Origin: Mycobacterium dioxanotrophicus
GTDB taxonomy: Bacteria; Actinomycetota; Actinomycetes; Mycobacteriales; Mycobacteriaceae
Direction of reading: 5' to 3'
Assembly (NCBI RefSeq): GCF_002157835.1
Contig: NZ_CP020809.1
Location: 2,232,001 to 2,296,000 of the forward strand
DNA length: 64,000 bases
A program made the position numbers and the translations under genes. Shown piece by piece: positions 53,201 to 61,482 of the stretch. Below the pieces are notes generated by a model. That model saw only the letters and a program-made list of their open reading frames with translations, was not told the DNA's origin and searched no databases. Each line of letters starts with the position of its first letter. Positions within the stretch are counted from its first letter, which is position 1.

Positions 53201-56200
53201 GCTCAGCGAATTCGCCGAGAAGGTCACCGGACGTGACGGCGTGCTGGCCTCGACGGCCCGGACCATTCTGGGGCAGCTCGGGCTCGACAACGCCGTCACC
53301 GCCCCGGAGGCGGCCACCGACGCCGAGCTGATCGACCTCGTGACCACCGAACTCGGTTCGGACTGGCCGCGACTCGTGGCCCCGGCGTTCGACGCCAAGA
53401 AGGCCGTCGTGTTCGACGACCGGTGGGCCAGTGCCCGTGAGGACCTGGTCAAGCTGTGGCTGGCCGACGAGAACGAAATCGACGCGGACTGGCCGCGACT
53501 ATCCGAGCGCTTCGAAGGTGCCGGGCATGTGGTTGGCACGCAGGCGAATTGGTGGCAGGGCAAGGCCCTGGCCGCGGGCCGCAACGTGCATGCGTCGCTG
53601 TTCGGTCGCATCGCGGCGGGCGCCGAGAACCCGGGCGTGGGCCGCTACCGCGACGAGATCGCGGTCGTGACCGGTGCGTCGAAGGGTTCGATCGCCTCCG
53701 CGGTGGTCGGGCAGCTGCTCGACGGCGGTGCCACCGTCATCGCCACCACCTCGCGTCTGGACGACGACCGGTTGGCCTTCTACAAGAAGCTCTACCGCGA
53801 CAACGCCCGCTTCGGTGCCACGCTGTGGGTGGTCCCGGCCAACATGGCGTCCTACTCCGACATCGACAAGCTGGTGGAGTGGGTCGGTAGCGATCAGGTC
53901 GAAAGCCTTGGGCCGCAATCCATCCACCTCAAGGACGCGCAGACCCCGACGCTGCTGTTCCCGTTCGCCGCGCCACGTGTGGCCGGTGACCTGTCGGAGG
54001 CCGGTTCGCGGTCCGAGATGGAGATGAAGGTGCTGCTGTGGGCCGTGCAGCGGCTCATCGGTGGGCTCTCCACGATCGGTGCCGAGCGGGACATCGCCTC
54101 GCGCCTGCACGTGGTGCTGCCGGGCTCGCCCAACCGCGGCATGTTCGGCGGCGACGGTGCCTACGGCGAGTCCAAGGCGGCACTCGACGCGCTGGTCAAC
54201 CGCTGGAGCGCCGAGACGTCGTGGGCCGAACGGGTCACCCTGGCGCACGCGCTGATCGGCTGGACCAAGGGCACGGGCCTGATGGGTCACAACGACGCCA
54301 TCGTCAGCGCCGTCGAAGAGGCAGGCGTGACCACCTACACCACTGCGGAGATGGCGGCCATGCTGCTGGACCTGTGCACGGTGGAATCCAAGGTGGCTGC
54401 GGCGAATTCGCCGGTGAAGGTCGACCTGACCGGTGGCCTGGGCGACATCAAGATCGACATGGCCGAGCTGGCTGCCAAGGCTCGCGAGGAAATGTCCTCG
54501 GGCGCAGCGGGTTCCGACGACGCCACGGCCGAGGGCATCATCGCCGCACTGCCGTCGCCGCCGCGCGGATACGCCCCGGCACCCGCGCCGGTCTTCGAAG
54601 ACCTCGACGTCGACCCGGCTGATCTGGTGGTCATCGTCGGCGGTGCCGAGCTCGGCCCGTACGGCTCCTCGCGTACCCGCTACGAGATGGAGGTCTCCGG
54701 CGAGCTGTCGGCGGCAGGCGTGCTGGAACTGGCGTGGACGACCGGACTGGTCAAGTGGGAGGACGATCCCAAGGCCGGCTGGTACGACACCGAAACCGGT
54801 GAGCTGGTCGACGAATCGGAGATCGTGGAGCGTTACCACGACACCGTCGTCGAGCGCTGCGGCATCCGTGAATTCGTCGACGACGGTGCGATCGATCCCG
54901 ATCACGCCTCGCCGCTGCTGGTCAGCGTCTTCCTGGACAAGGACTTCTCGTTCGTCGTGTCCAGCGAGGCCGACGCCCGGGCGTTCGTGTCCTTCGACCC
55001 CGAGCACACCGTGGCCCGGCCGGTGCCGGACTCCGGTGACTGGCAGGTGATCCGCAAGGCGGGCACCGAGATTCGGGTACCGCGCAAGACCAAGCTGTCG
55101 CGGACCGTCGGCGCCCAGATCCCCACCGGGTTCGACCCGACGGTGTGGGGCATCACCCCGGACATGGCGAGCTCCATCGACCGGGTGGCGCTGTGGAACA
55201 TCGTGGCGACCGTGGATGCGTTCCTGTCCTCGGGCTTCACGCCGACCGAGCTGATGCGCTGGGTGCACCCGAGCCTGGTGGCCTCCACGCAGGGCACCGG
55301 CATGGGCGGCATGACCTCGATGCAGACCATGTACCACGGCAACCTGCTGGGCCGGGCCAAGCCGAACGACATCCTGCAGGAGGTGCTGCCGAACGTTGTT
55401 GCGGCACACGTCATGCAGAGCTATGTCGGCGGTTACGGCGCGATGGTCCACCCGGTCGGCGCCTGCGCCACCGCGGCCGTCTCGGTCGAGGAAGGTGTGG
55501 ACAAGATCCGCCTCGGCAAGGCCGACCTGGTGGTGGCCGGCGGCTTCGACGATCTGACCCTGGAAGCCATCATCGGCTTCGGTGACATGGCGGCCACCGC
55601 CGACACCGAGATGATGCGGGCCAAGGGCATCAGCGACTCGAAGTTCTCCCGCGCCAACGACCGGCGCCGGCTCGGGTTCCTCGAGGCGCAGGGTGGTGGC
55701 ACCATCCTGCTGGCTCGCGGTGACCTGGCCGCCAAGATGGGTCTGCCGGTGCTGGCCGTGGTCGGCTACGCGCAGAGCTTCGCCGACGGTGTGCACACCT
55801 CGATCCCGGCCCCTGGCCTGGGTGCCCTGGGTGCGGGCCGTGGCGGCAAGGACTCGGCGCTGTCGCGTTCGCTGGCCAAGCTGGGTGTGGGTGCCGACGA
55901 CATCGCGGTGATCTCCAAGCACGACACCTCGACGTTGGCCAACGATCCCAACGAGACCGAGCTGCACGAGCGGCTGGCTGATTCGATGGGCCGCTCGGCG
56001 GGTGCGCCGCTGTTCATCGTCAGCCAGAAGTCGCTGACCGGGCACGCCAAGGGCGGCGCGGCCGTGTTCCAGATGATGGGTCTGTGCCAGATCCTGCGCG
56101 ACGGCGTCATTCCGCCGAACCGCAGCCTGGACTGCGTCGACGACGAGCTGGCCACCTCCGGCCACTTCGTCTGGGTGCGCGAGCCCCTCGACCTGCGCGG

Positions 56201-56516
56201 CAAGTTCCCGCTCAAGGCCGGTCTGGTGACCAGTCTCGGGTTCGGGCACGTGTCGGGCCTGGTCGCGCTGGTCCACCCGGAGGCGTTCATCGCGTCCATG
56301 GATCCCGCTGAGCGGGAGAGCTACCGTAAGCGGGCCGAGCAGCGCACGCTGGCAGGTCAGCGCCGGTTGGCCTCGGCCATCGCCGGTGGGCGTCCGATGT
56401 ACGAGAAGCCCGCCGACCGCCGGTTCGACCACGACGGGCCGGAGAAGCCTCAGGAAGCGGCCATGCTGCTCGACGCAGATGCCCGACTTGGCGATGGCGA
56501 TCTCTATGTCCGCTAA
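47280..56516 (+). CDS. fas: Type I fatty-acid synthase, single polypeptide
   Basis: 3078 aa, the usual size of mycobacterial FAS-I. Domains in order: acetyl transferase (GHSQG, Ser155), enoyl reductase (about 420-800), hydratase hot-dog (SGDHNPIHTD near 1233), malonyl/palmitoyl transferase (GHSVG, Ser1445), acyl carrier (TDGASSRRNQ near 1812), ketoreductase (VTGASKGSIASA near 2129), ketosynthase (VGACATAA with Cys2729, His2881 in KHDTS, His2922 in TGHAKGG). It makes C16-C26 acyl-CoA for mycolic acid and membrane synthesis. GTG start with GAGGAG upstream. acpS follows nine bases after the stop. Confidence 0.98.
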   Translation: MTIYEHDRVSADRNDESGSDGRTADSAQALVDRLNAGEPYAVAFGGQGSAWLETLEELVSSAGIEAELATLAGEAELMLEPIAAELVVVRPIGFEPLQWVRALASEEPVPSAKQLTSAAVSVPGVLLTQMAAIRALARQGMDLTATPPVAVVGHSQGVLAVEALKAAGAKDVEMLALAQLIGAAGTLVARRRGITVLGDRPPMVSVTNAEPERIYELLEEFSQDVRTVLPPVLSIRNGRRSVVITGTPEQLSRFELYCTQIAEKEEAERKSKVRGGAVFAPIFDPVQVEVGFHTPRLSDGIEIVGRWAEAVGLDVTLAKAMTEAILVEQVDWVDEITEVHEAGARWILDLGPGDILTRLTAPVIRGLGVGIVPAATRGGQRNLFTIGAVPEVARPWSSYTPTLVTLPDGSVKLETKFTRLTGRSPILLAGMTPTTVDAKIVAAAANAGHWAELAGGGQVTEPIFNDRMTELTTLLEPGRAIQFNTLFLDPYLWKLQVGGKRLVQKARQSGAPIDGVVVSAGIPDLEEAVELIDELNDAGISHVVFKPGTVEQIRSVIRIAAEAPTKPVIVHIEGGRAGGHHSWEDLDDLLLTTYSELRSRSNITICVGGGIGTPEQAADYLSGRWSAGHGYPLMPVDGILVGTAAMAALEATTSPQVKELLVATQGTDQWVGAGKAQGGMASGRSQLGADIHEIDNTASRCGRLLDEVAGDADAVAARRDEIIAAMADTAKPYFGDVAEMTYLQWLRRYVELAIGDGNSTADTKRDHSPWLDITWRDRFEQMLKRAEARLHAQDFGPIETLFDNEELLEDPKGALAALVGAYPDAASVQLHPADVPFFTELCKTLGKPVNFVPVIDKDVRRWWRSDSLWQAHDARYAADQVCVIPGTAAVAGITRVDEPVGELLDRFEQAAVDEALTAGVQPVPVLSRRARRAGVSGPLAVLLDAPDVLWAGRTATNPVHRIAPPADWQVREGSANRSASHPSTGARLEVLDDTHVVLSVPLSGTWIEIKFSLTDAVRSGGAPIVSVEDASTAMRSVLAIAAGVSGPDALPPVVDSTATVTVAWDPETVADHTGVTATFGAPLAPTLTVVPDALVGRCWPAVFAAIGSAVTEDGFPVVEGLLSLVHLDHAAQLLAALPTENAELTVSATALAAYDTEVGRVVPVEVVVKSADGTVLATLEERFAIRGRTGDAELTDPIKAGGAISDNATDTPRRRRRDITIGAPVDMRPFAVVSGDHNPIHTDRAAALLAGLESPIVHGMWLSAAAQHVATATDGKPAPPAKLVGWTARFLGMVKPGDQVDFRVDRVGIDVGAEVLEVQARIGSDLVMSATARLAAPKTVYAFPGQGIQHKGMGMEVRARSKAARKVWDSADKFTRQTLGFSVLHVVRDNPTSLIASGVHYHHPDGVLFLTQFTQVAMATVAAAQVAEMREQGAFVEGAIACGHSVGEYTALACVSGVYELEALLEVVFARGGKMHDIVERDAQGRSDYRLAAIRPSQIDLDDADVKDFVAEIAERTGEFLQIVNFNLRGSQYAIAGTVRGLEALEEEVERRRELSGGRRSFILVPGIDVPFHSSVLRVGVDDFRRSLERVMPSDKDPSLIVGKYIPNLVPRPFTLDKDFIQEIRDLVPAEPLDEILADYDTWRNEKPKELCRKIVIELLAWQFASPVRWIETQDLLFIEEAAGGLGVERFVEIGVKSAPTVAGLATNTLKLPEYSHSTVEVLNSERDAAVLFATDTDPEPEPEVDEAPAAPAATEAAPAAAAAAPAPVAASGGPRPDDITFDASDATVALIALSAKMRIDQIEALDSIEHITDGASSRRNQLLVDLGSELNLGAIDGAAEADLGALKGQVSKLARTYKPFGPVLSDAINDQLRTVFGPSGKRPAYITERVTKTWELGAGWAKHVTVEVALGTREGSSVRGGDLGGLHPGALADAASVDKVIDAAVAAVGARRGVPVSLPSAGGAGGGVVDSAALSEFAEKVTGRDGVLASTARTILGQLGLDNAVTAPEAATDAELIDLVTTELGSDWPRLVAPAFDAKKAVVFDDRWASAREDLVKLWLADENEIDADWPRLSERFEGAGHVVGTQANWWQGKALAAGRNVHASLFGRIAAGAENPGVGRYRDEIAVVTGASKGSIASAVVGQLLDGGATVIATTSRLDDDRLAFYKKLYRDNARFGATLWVVPANMASYSDIDKLVEWVGSDQVESLGPQSIHLKDAQTPTLLFPFAAPRVAGDLSEAGSRSEMEMKVLLWAVQRLIGGLSTIGAERDIASRLHVVLPGSPNRGMFGGDGAYGESKAALDALVNRWSAETSWAERVTLAHALIGWTKGTGLMGHNDAIVSAVEEAGVTTYTTAEMAAMLLDLCTVESKVAAANSPVKVDLTGGLGDIKIDMAELAAKAREEMSSGAAGSDDATAEGIIAALPSPPRGYAPAPAPVFEDLDVDPADLVVIVGGAELGPYGSSRTRYEMEVSGELSAAGVLELAWTTGLVKWEDDPKAGWYDTETGELVDESEIVERYHDTVVERCGIREFVDDGAIDPDHASPLLVSVFLDKDFSFVVSSEADARAFVSFDPEHTVARPVPDSGDWQVIRKAGTEIRVPRKTKLSRTVGAQIPTGFDPTVWGITPDMASSIDRVALWNIVATVDAFLSSGFTPTELMRWVHPSLVASTQGTGMGGMTSMQTMYHGNLLGRAKPNDILQEVLPNVVAAHVMQSYVGGYGAMVHPVGACATAAVSVEEGVDKIRLGKADLVVAGGFDDLTLEAIIGFGDMAATADTEMMRAKGISDSKFSRANDRRRLGFLEAQGGGTILLARGDLAAKMGLPVLAVVGYAQSFADGVHTSIPAPGLGALGAGRGGKDSALSRSLAKLGVGADDIAVISKHDTSTLANDPNETELHERLADSMGRSAGAPLFIVSQKSLTGHAKGGAAVFQMMGLCQILRDGVIPPNRSLDCVDDELATSGHFVWVREPLDLRGKFPLKAGLVTSLGFGHVSGLVALVHPEAFIASMDPAERESYRKRAEQRTLAGQRRLASAIAGGRPMYEKPADRRFDHDGPEKPQEAAMLLDADARLGDGDLYVR

Positions 56517-56525
56517 GGTCGCTGC

Positions 56526-56924
56526 GTGGCGGTAGTCGGAGTAGGCATCGATCTGGTTTCCATACCGGATTTCGCTGAGCAGGTTGATCGGCCAGGCACG
56601 GTTTTCGCCGAGACGTTCACGCCAGGTGAGCGCCGGGACGCCGCGGACAAGAGTTCGTCGGCGGCCCGGCACCTGGCGGCCCGGTGGGCCGCCAAGGAGG
56701 CGGTGATCAAGGCCTGGTCGGGGTCGCGGTTCTCCAAGCGTCCGGTGCTGCCGGAGGACATCCACCGCGACATCGAGGTAGTGACCGACATGTGGGGCCG
56801 TCCGAAGGTCCGGCTGTCGGGCGAGATCGCCCGGCACCTGGAGAACACGACCATCCACGTGTCGCTCACCCACGAGGCGGACACCGCCGCCGCCGTCGCG
56901 ATCATCGAGGAGCTCGAGCCCTAG
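56526..56924 (+). CDS. acpS: Holo-[acyl-carrier-protein] synthase
   Basis: 132 aa. The first motif GIDLVSI (catalytic Asp) and the second RWAAKEAVIKA (Glu and Lys) are those of AcpS, which transfers phosphopantetheine from CoA to the acyl-carrier domain, here of FAS-I next door. GTG start, nine bases after fas; the two are probably one operon, as in other mycobacteria. Confidence 0.96.
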   Translation: MAVVGVGIDLVSIPDFAEQVDRPGTVFAETFTPGERRDAADKSSSAARHLAARWAAKEAVIKAWSGSRFSKRPVLPEDIHRDIEVVTDMWGRPKVRLSGEIARHLENTTIHVSLTHEADTAAAVAIIEELEP

Positions 56925-56939
56925 CACCACCTCAGCACC

Positions 56940-57000
56940 GCGAGCGTGCGCGTCTGTTGCCCGACACGCCGTGCCTGGTCAGCATTTCGCGCACGCTCGC
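56940..57000. repeat. 61-bp palindromic intergenic repeat, related core
   Basis: Perfect 13-bp arms GCGAGCGTGCGCG and CGCGCACGCTCGC enclose CGACACGCCGTG, the same core as the repeats at 119 and 27800, though the outer arms differ. It starts 15 bases after the acpS stop and may end the fas-acpS transcript. Confidence 0.65.
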
Positions 57001-57031
57001 TGGGCTCGACGGTGACGCTAGTGTCATCACC

Positions 57032-58369
57032 ATGAGTGACGTGGTGCAGCGGGTGCAACAGGTATTGCCGTCGGTGCGGGCCGATCTGGAGGATCTGGTC
57101 CGCATTCCCTCGGTGTGGGCTGACCCGGCCCGCCGCGACGAGGTCGCCCGCAGCGCCGAAGCCGTCGCAAAGCTGTTGTCCGATGCGGGTTTTCCCGACG
57201 TCAAGATCGTCAGCGAAGGCGGCGCGCCGGCCGTCATCGCCCACTACCCGGCCCCGGCGGGAGCGCCCACGGTCCTGCTGTACGCCCACCATGACGTGCA
57301 GCCCGAAGGCGATCCCGCTCAATGGAACTCCGCGCCGTTCGAACCGCAGGAGCGCGACGGCCGGCTCTACGGCCGCGGTACCGCCGACGACAAGGCGGGT
57401 ATCGCAACGCATCTGGCCGCGATCAGAGCCTTCGACGGCACACCGCCGGTCGGTGTGACCGTGTTCGTCGAAGGGGAAGAAGAATCGGGTTCCCCGTCAT
57501 TGGGTGCCCTGTTGGAGGCCCATCGTGATGCCTTGGCCGCCGACGTCATCGTCATCGCCGACTCGGACAACTGGAGCACCGAAACCCCGGCCCTGACGGT
57601 GTCATTGCGAGGGCTTGCGGATTGCGTCGTCGAGGTCGCGACCCTGGACCATGGATTGCATTCGGGCCTGTGGGGCGGAGTGGTGCCAGACGCGCTGAGC
57701 GTGCTGGTGCGGCTGCTGGCCAGCCTGCACGACGACGCGGGCAACGTCGCAGTCGCCGGCCTGCACGAGGCGTCCGCCGCGGACGTCGACCGCGGCGAGG
57801 GCTGGGTCCGCCAGGAATCCGGACTGCTCGACGGCGTATCCGAAATCGGTTCGGGCTCAGTGGTCCAACGCATGTGGGCCAAGCCCGCCATCACCGTGAT
57901 CGGTATCGACACCACGCCGATCGGCAAGTCCTCCAACACCCTCATCCCGCGCGCCCGCGCCAAGATCAGCATGCGGGTGGCGCCCGGCGGTGACGCCCGT
58001 GCGCACCTCGATGCGCTGACGCGTCATCTCCAGCAGCACACCCCGTGGGGCGCGCAACTGACCGTCACACCCGGTGACGTCGGGCAGCCGTACGCCATCG
58101 ACGCCAGCGGCCCGGTGTACGACGCGGCCCGCGCCGCGTTCCGGCAGGCCTGGGGCACCGATCCGGTGGACATGGGCATGGGTGGCTCGATCCCGTTCAT
58201 CGCCGAGTTCGCCGCGGCGTTCCCCGCCGCGACGATCCTCGTCACCGGAGTCGAAGATCCCGGCACCCAGGCCCACAGCATCAACGAGAGCCTGCACCTC
58301 GGCGTGTTCGAGAAGGCGGCCACCGCCGAGGCGCTGCTGCTGGAGCGGCTCGGTCAGCTAGACCGATAG
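57032..58369 (+). CDS. M20 family metallopeptidase (dipeptidase-like), Rv2522c homologue
   Basis: 445 aa. Zinc-site motifs are YAHHDVQPEG (His near 87), GRGTADDKAG, and EGEEESGSP with the catalytic and metal Glu; a dimerisation lid follows (LDHGLHSGLWGG). M20 enzymes cleave dipeptides or acylated amino acids. ATG 57032 is the first start that gives the normal N-terminus (MSDVVQRVQQVLPSV). Gene order matches M. tuberculosis. Its end overlaps the convergent bcp by 12 bases. Confidence 0.92.
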   Translation: MSDVVQRVQQVLPSVRADLEDLVRIPSVWADPARRDEVARSAEAVAKLLSDAGFPDVKIVSEGGAPAVIAHYPAPAGAPTVLLYAHHDVQPEGDPAQWNSAPFEPQERDGRLYGRGTADDKAGIATHLAAIRAFDGTPPVGVTVFVEGEEESGSPSLGALLEAHRDALAADVIVIADSDNWSTETPALTVSLRGLADCVVEVATLDHGLHSGLWGGVVPDALSVLVRLLASLHDDAGNVAVAGLHEASAADVDRGEGWVRQESGLLDGVSEIGSGSVVQRMWAKPAITVIGIDTTPIGKSSNTLIPRARAKISMRVAPGGDARAHLDALTRHLQQHTPWGAQLTVTPGDVGQPYAIDASGPVYDAARAAFRQAWGTDPVDMGMGGSIPFIAEFAAAFPAATILVTGVEDPGTQAHSINESLHLGVFEKAATAEALLLERLGQLDR

Positions 58370-58831
58370 GTCACGGCGCAGCTTGGCGACGTGGCCGGTC
58401 GCCCGCACGTTGTACTGCGCGACGGCGATCTTGCCCTTCTCGTCGACGACGAACGTCGAGCGGATCACGCCTTGAACGGTCTTGCCGTACATGGTCTTTT
58501 CGCCGTACGCGCCCCACTCGGTCAGCACCTTGCGATCCAGATCCGACAACAGCGGGAAGGTGAGGCCTTCGTTGTCGCGGAACTTCGCGAGCTTCTCGGG
58601 TTTGTCCGGCGAAATCCCGATCACGTCGAGACCCGCGCCGTTGAGCTCGGCGAGGCTGTCGCGGAAATCGCAGGCCTGTTTGGTGCAGCCTGGCGTCGAC
58701 GCGGCAGGGTAGAAGTACACGATGACCTTGCGGCCCTTGTAGTCGGAAAGCTTGACGATGTTGCCATCGGCGTCGGGCAGGCTGAACGCGGGGGCGGTGG
58801 CACCCACCTCGAGACGCGGGGTTGGCGGCAT
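58358..58831 (-). CDS. bcp: Thioredoxin-dependent peroxiredoxin (Bcp/PrxQ type)
   Basis: 157 aa, exactly the expected length. Peroxidatic Cys49 and resolving Cys54 are in STPGCTKQACDF, the PrxQ spacing of four residues. It reduces peroxides, including lipid hydroperoxides, with thioredoxin. AAGGGA precedes the ATG at 58831. Cytosolic. Confidence 0.96.
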   Translation of the reverse strand: MPPTPRLEVGATAPAFSLPDADGNIVKLSDYKGRKVIVYFYPAASTPGCTKQACDFRDSLAELNGAGLDVIGISPDKPEKLAKFRDNEGLTFPLLSDLDRKVLTEWGAYGEKTMYGKTVQGVIRSTFVVDEKGKIAVAQYNVRATGHVAKLRRDLSV

Positions 58832-58934
58832 GCGCGAAATTCCCTTCTGGTCGACCGGTGCCGTTGATATGGAGCAGGCTGATCTAGGGTAGTTCGGCAG
58901 GGCAGCACGACACGGAGCGGCTTGGAGGAGCACA

Positions 58935-59162
58935 GTGGCGAACCGGGACCCGGAGAGCATCAAGCGCGAGATCGATCAGGCTCGCGATCAGTTGGCGCTG
59001 ACTGTCGACTCCCTGGCCGAGCGGGCCAATCCGCAACGGCTCGCCGACGATGCCAAGGCCGCGGTGATCGGATTCCTGCGCAAGCCCGCCGTGACGGCTT
59101 CGCTGGCCGGGGCCGGCCTACTGGTGGTCTTCGTCGTCATCCGCCGGGTCAAGAACCGCTGA
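58935..59162 (+). CDS. DUF3618 small membrane protein, Rv2520c homologue
   Basis: 75 aa. The N-terminal DPESIKREIDQARDQLALTVDSL is the DUF3618 signature, partly quoted; one membrane helix at about residues 52-70 is followed by a short basic end VIRRVKNR. GGAGGAG precedes the GTG. Divergent from bcp with 103 bases between. Function unknown; such proteins may shape or tether the membrane. Confidence 0.92.
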   Translation: MANRDPESIKREIDQARDQLALTVDSLAERANPQRLADDAKAAVIGFLRKPAVTASLAGAGLLVVFVVIRRVKNR

Positions 59163-59956
59163 CGCCTTGCGGCCCGGCTGACGCACCGCGTGGCGGTGCG
59201 GGAGTTCGGCTCAAGCCGATTCGCCGCTCAGCGGCCCAAAGCTAACTCGCCGCTCAGCGGCGGCGGCCCGGGAGGAGCCAGTCTGCCAACGAAAAACCCG
59301 GCGGATTGGCGGTGCGGCCGAGGCGACTGCAGCTATGCACCATCAGGGGACGTTGCGCAGCAACATCGGAACGATGCGAGGGGTGGGCATTGTCCGCACC
59401 GGCACTCGTGGGCATAGCTAACACCTCGCTTTCTCGCAATCTGCGCCGATGTCTCGTGATGTCGGCAGTTCAGCTAATTACAGGCTAGCAGCATTCTCGC
59501 CCTCTGACCAGCGAATCAGCGCACTGCCGATTGTCAAACAGTAACTATCGCCAGCGTCAACACTCGGTTGTATGGAGCGCCGCTAGGTAATGTTCTCCGC
59601 GCGATAGCACATTTGCGATGCCGGCAAGGGCATCAGATGGAGGCTCGTGGTATGTCGCTATTCGCAATCGTCGGCTGATTGCTGACAACTGGCACGCAGG
59701 CGTCGGACCTGATCTGGCCACCGATTGGCGCATCATGATCGATTTTGCTGTGAGATTGCTCTGGGTCTGATGCTCGGGTTCAGAATTGATCCGTCAGCTA
59801 CGTGAACCGGCAGCGTCAATTTGTATTTCCGCTGCTGCGCAAGGTAATTCCGCTGATTCTCCGGCGAACGGCGTGAGGCTCTCGAACTGAACCCAGGGTG
59901 TGTCGTGAACGGCTCTTATTGTCCAAGTGGTTGCTACCGCATGGGTCGCCAGCTAA
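59163..59956. other. Gene-poor region left of IS copy 2
   Basis: 794 bases in which no frame shows a convincing protein. It begins with a perfect hairpin CGCACCGC-GTG-GCGGTGCG (59183-59201), probably the terminator of the DUF3618 gene, and a 15-base direct repeat TCGCCGCTCAGCGGC (59221-59235, 59247-59261). The second half is clearly lower in G+C than the rest of the window and could be a decayed gene or foreign remnant. In M. tuberculosis a PE gene lies in the matching place, but no PE-like frame is seen. Confidence 0.5.
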
Positions 59957-60076
59957 CCCGAATTTTTCGCGGAATGTTGCCTTTGGCGGTGTGTAGATAA
60001 GCGAAAGTGCCTGTCCTGCAAGGGATAATTGGACTTCTCTACGGTTCAAAGATCCTGACGGGAAGGCACTTCGCAG

Positions 60077-60517
60077 GTGAAGAATATCGCGGCCGCATCG
60101 CGGGTGAAAGTGTCGGCCGACGGCCATGGCGTCGTGTCGCATGCCGGGATGGGCCTGCTACGTGAACTGGCCGATCGGACCGGGTTATCGGCGCAGGTCA
60201 CGGCTGCTTTGGCCGACACCTACCGCGGGCCGTGGGTGTATGCGCCCGGAGACGTGTTCGCTGATCTGGCGGCTGCGGTTGCTGACGGGGCGGACTGCAT
60301 CGACGGGGTCGGCCAGCTCTGCGGCGACCGTGAGCACGCCTTCGGTGCGAAAGCCTCGACGACCACGATGTGGCGGCTGGTCGATGAGCGCATCGACGCC
60401 GCACACCTACCCGCGGTGCGGGCGGCCCGAGCGGGCGCGCGGGCGGCGGCCTGGGCCGCCGGTGCCGCCCCGCTCCGGGTGACTGGCTGCACATCGACAT
60501 CGACGCCACCCTGGTGA
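60077..60517 (+). CDS. IS1380-family transposase, N-terminal frame
   Basis: 146 codons from GTG 60077. Residues 1-135 are normal transposase (VKVSADGHGVVSHAGMGLL, TTTMWRLVDERIDAAHL). The last part TGCTSTSTPPW is a wrong-frame reading of the conserved DWLHIDIDATLVIDHSDNK. A -1 change at about 60478 would join it to the next frame. The same break exists in copy 1. Confidence 0.85.
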   Translation: MKNIAAASRVKVSADGHGVVSHAGMGLLRELADRTGLSAQVTAALADTYRGPWVYAPGDVFADLAAAVADGADCIDGVGQLCGDREHAFGAKASTTTMWRLVDERIDAAHLPAVRAARAGARAAAWAAGAAPLRVTGCTSTSTPPW

Positions 60518-61482
60518 TCGATCACTCCGACAACAAAGGCGGTGCGACGCCGACCTGGAAGAAGTCGTTCGGGCACCATCCGCTGCTGGCATTTCTGGAC
60601 CGCCCCGAGATCGCCGGCGGGGAAGCCCTGGCCGGGCTGCTACGCACCGGCAACGCCGGCTCCAACACCGCCAGCGACCACGTCATCGTGCTGGCCCAAG
60701 CGCTGGCAGCGCTGCCCGCGGCCTGGCGACCCGACCCCAGGGCTGGCGATCATCCCGACAAGCCCAAGGTGCTGGTGCGCTGCGACACCGCCGGAGCCAC
60801 CCACACCTTCGCCGACGCCTGCCGGGCCGCCGGGGTGGGGTTCTCCTTCGGTTACCCCGTCGACTGGCGCGTCCAAGACGCGGTGGACACCCTCAACCTC
60901 GCCGAGGGCTGGTACCCGGCGATCGGCACCGCCGGCGGTCTCCGCGACGGCGCCTGGATCGCCGAAGCCACCACCCTGGTCAACCTGTCGTCGTGGCCAC
61001 CGGGCACGCGGCTGATCCTGCGCAAAGAAAGGCCGCATCCGGGCGCCCAGCTGCGATTCACCGACGCCGACGGGATGCGGATCACAGCGTTCATCACCGA
61101 CACACCACCCGGCGTCGTGTCAGGACAGGTCGCCGGCCTGGAACTGCGCCACCGTCAGCACGCCCGCGTCGAAGACCGCATCCGCGAACTCAAAGCCACC
61201 GGCCTGCGCAACCTGCCCTGCCACTCATTTTGGGCCAACGCCGCATGGCTGGAAATCGCCCTCACCGCCGCCGACCTGGTCACCTGGTGCCGACTCATCG
61301 GATTCCGCACCCACCCGGGCCTGGCCCGCACCGAGATCGCCACCTTCCGCTACCGGGTCCTCCACGTCGCCGCCCGCATCACCCGCAGCGCCCGCCAAAC
61401 ATGCCTACGTCTCGACGCCACCTGGCGATGGGCCGCCCAGATCGCGACCGCCTGGCAGCACATCCGCACCGCCTTCGACTGA
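60514..61482 (+). CDS. IS1380-family transposase, C-terminal frame
   Basis: 322 codons to the stop at 61482. It contains TWKKSFGHHPLLAFLDRPEI, VRCDTAGATHTF (second catalytic Asp), RHRQHARVEDRIREL (Glu) and the end ATWRWAAQIATAW. The first catalytic Asp (DIDATL) lies just upstream in the same frame, so only a fusion with the preceding frame gives a full DDE enzyme of about 470 aa. An independent start at GTG 60514 (overlap GTGA) would lack it. Confidence 0.85.
   Translation: MIDHSDNKGGATPTWKKSFGHHPLLAFLDRPEIAGGEALAGLLRTGNAGSNTASDHVIVLAQALAALPAAWRPDPRAGDHPDKPKVLVRCDTAGATHTFADACRAAGVGFSFGYPVDWRVQDAVDTLNLAEGWYPAIGTAGGLRDGAWIAEATTLVNLSSWPPGTRLILRKERPHPGAQLRFTDADGMRITAFITDTPPGVVSGQVAGLELRHRQHARVEDRIRELKATGLRNLPCHSFWANAAWLEIALTAADLVTWCRLIGFRTHPGLARTEIATFRYRVLHVAARITRSARQTCLRLDATWRWAAQIATAWQHIRTAFD

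Noticed and set aside
53499..56930. Second long minus-strand frame (1143 codons) under fas and acpS
   Set aside because: Antisense shadow of fas/acpS with the same composition bias and no motif.
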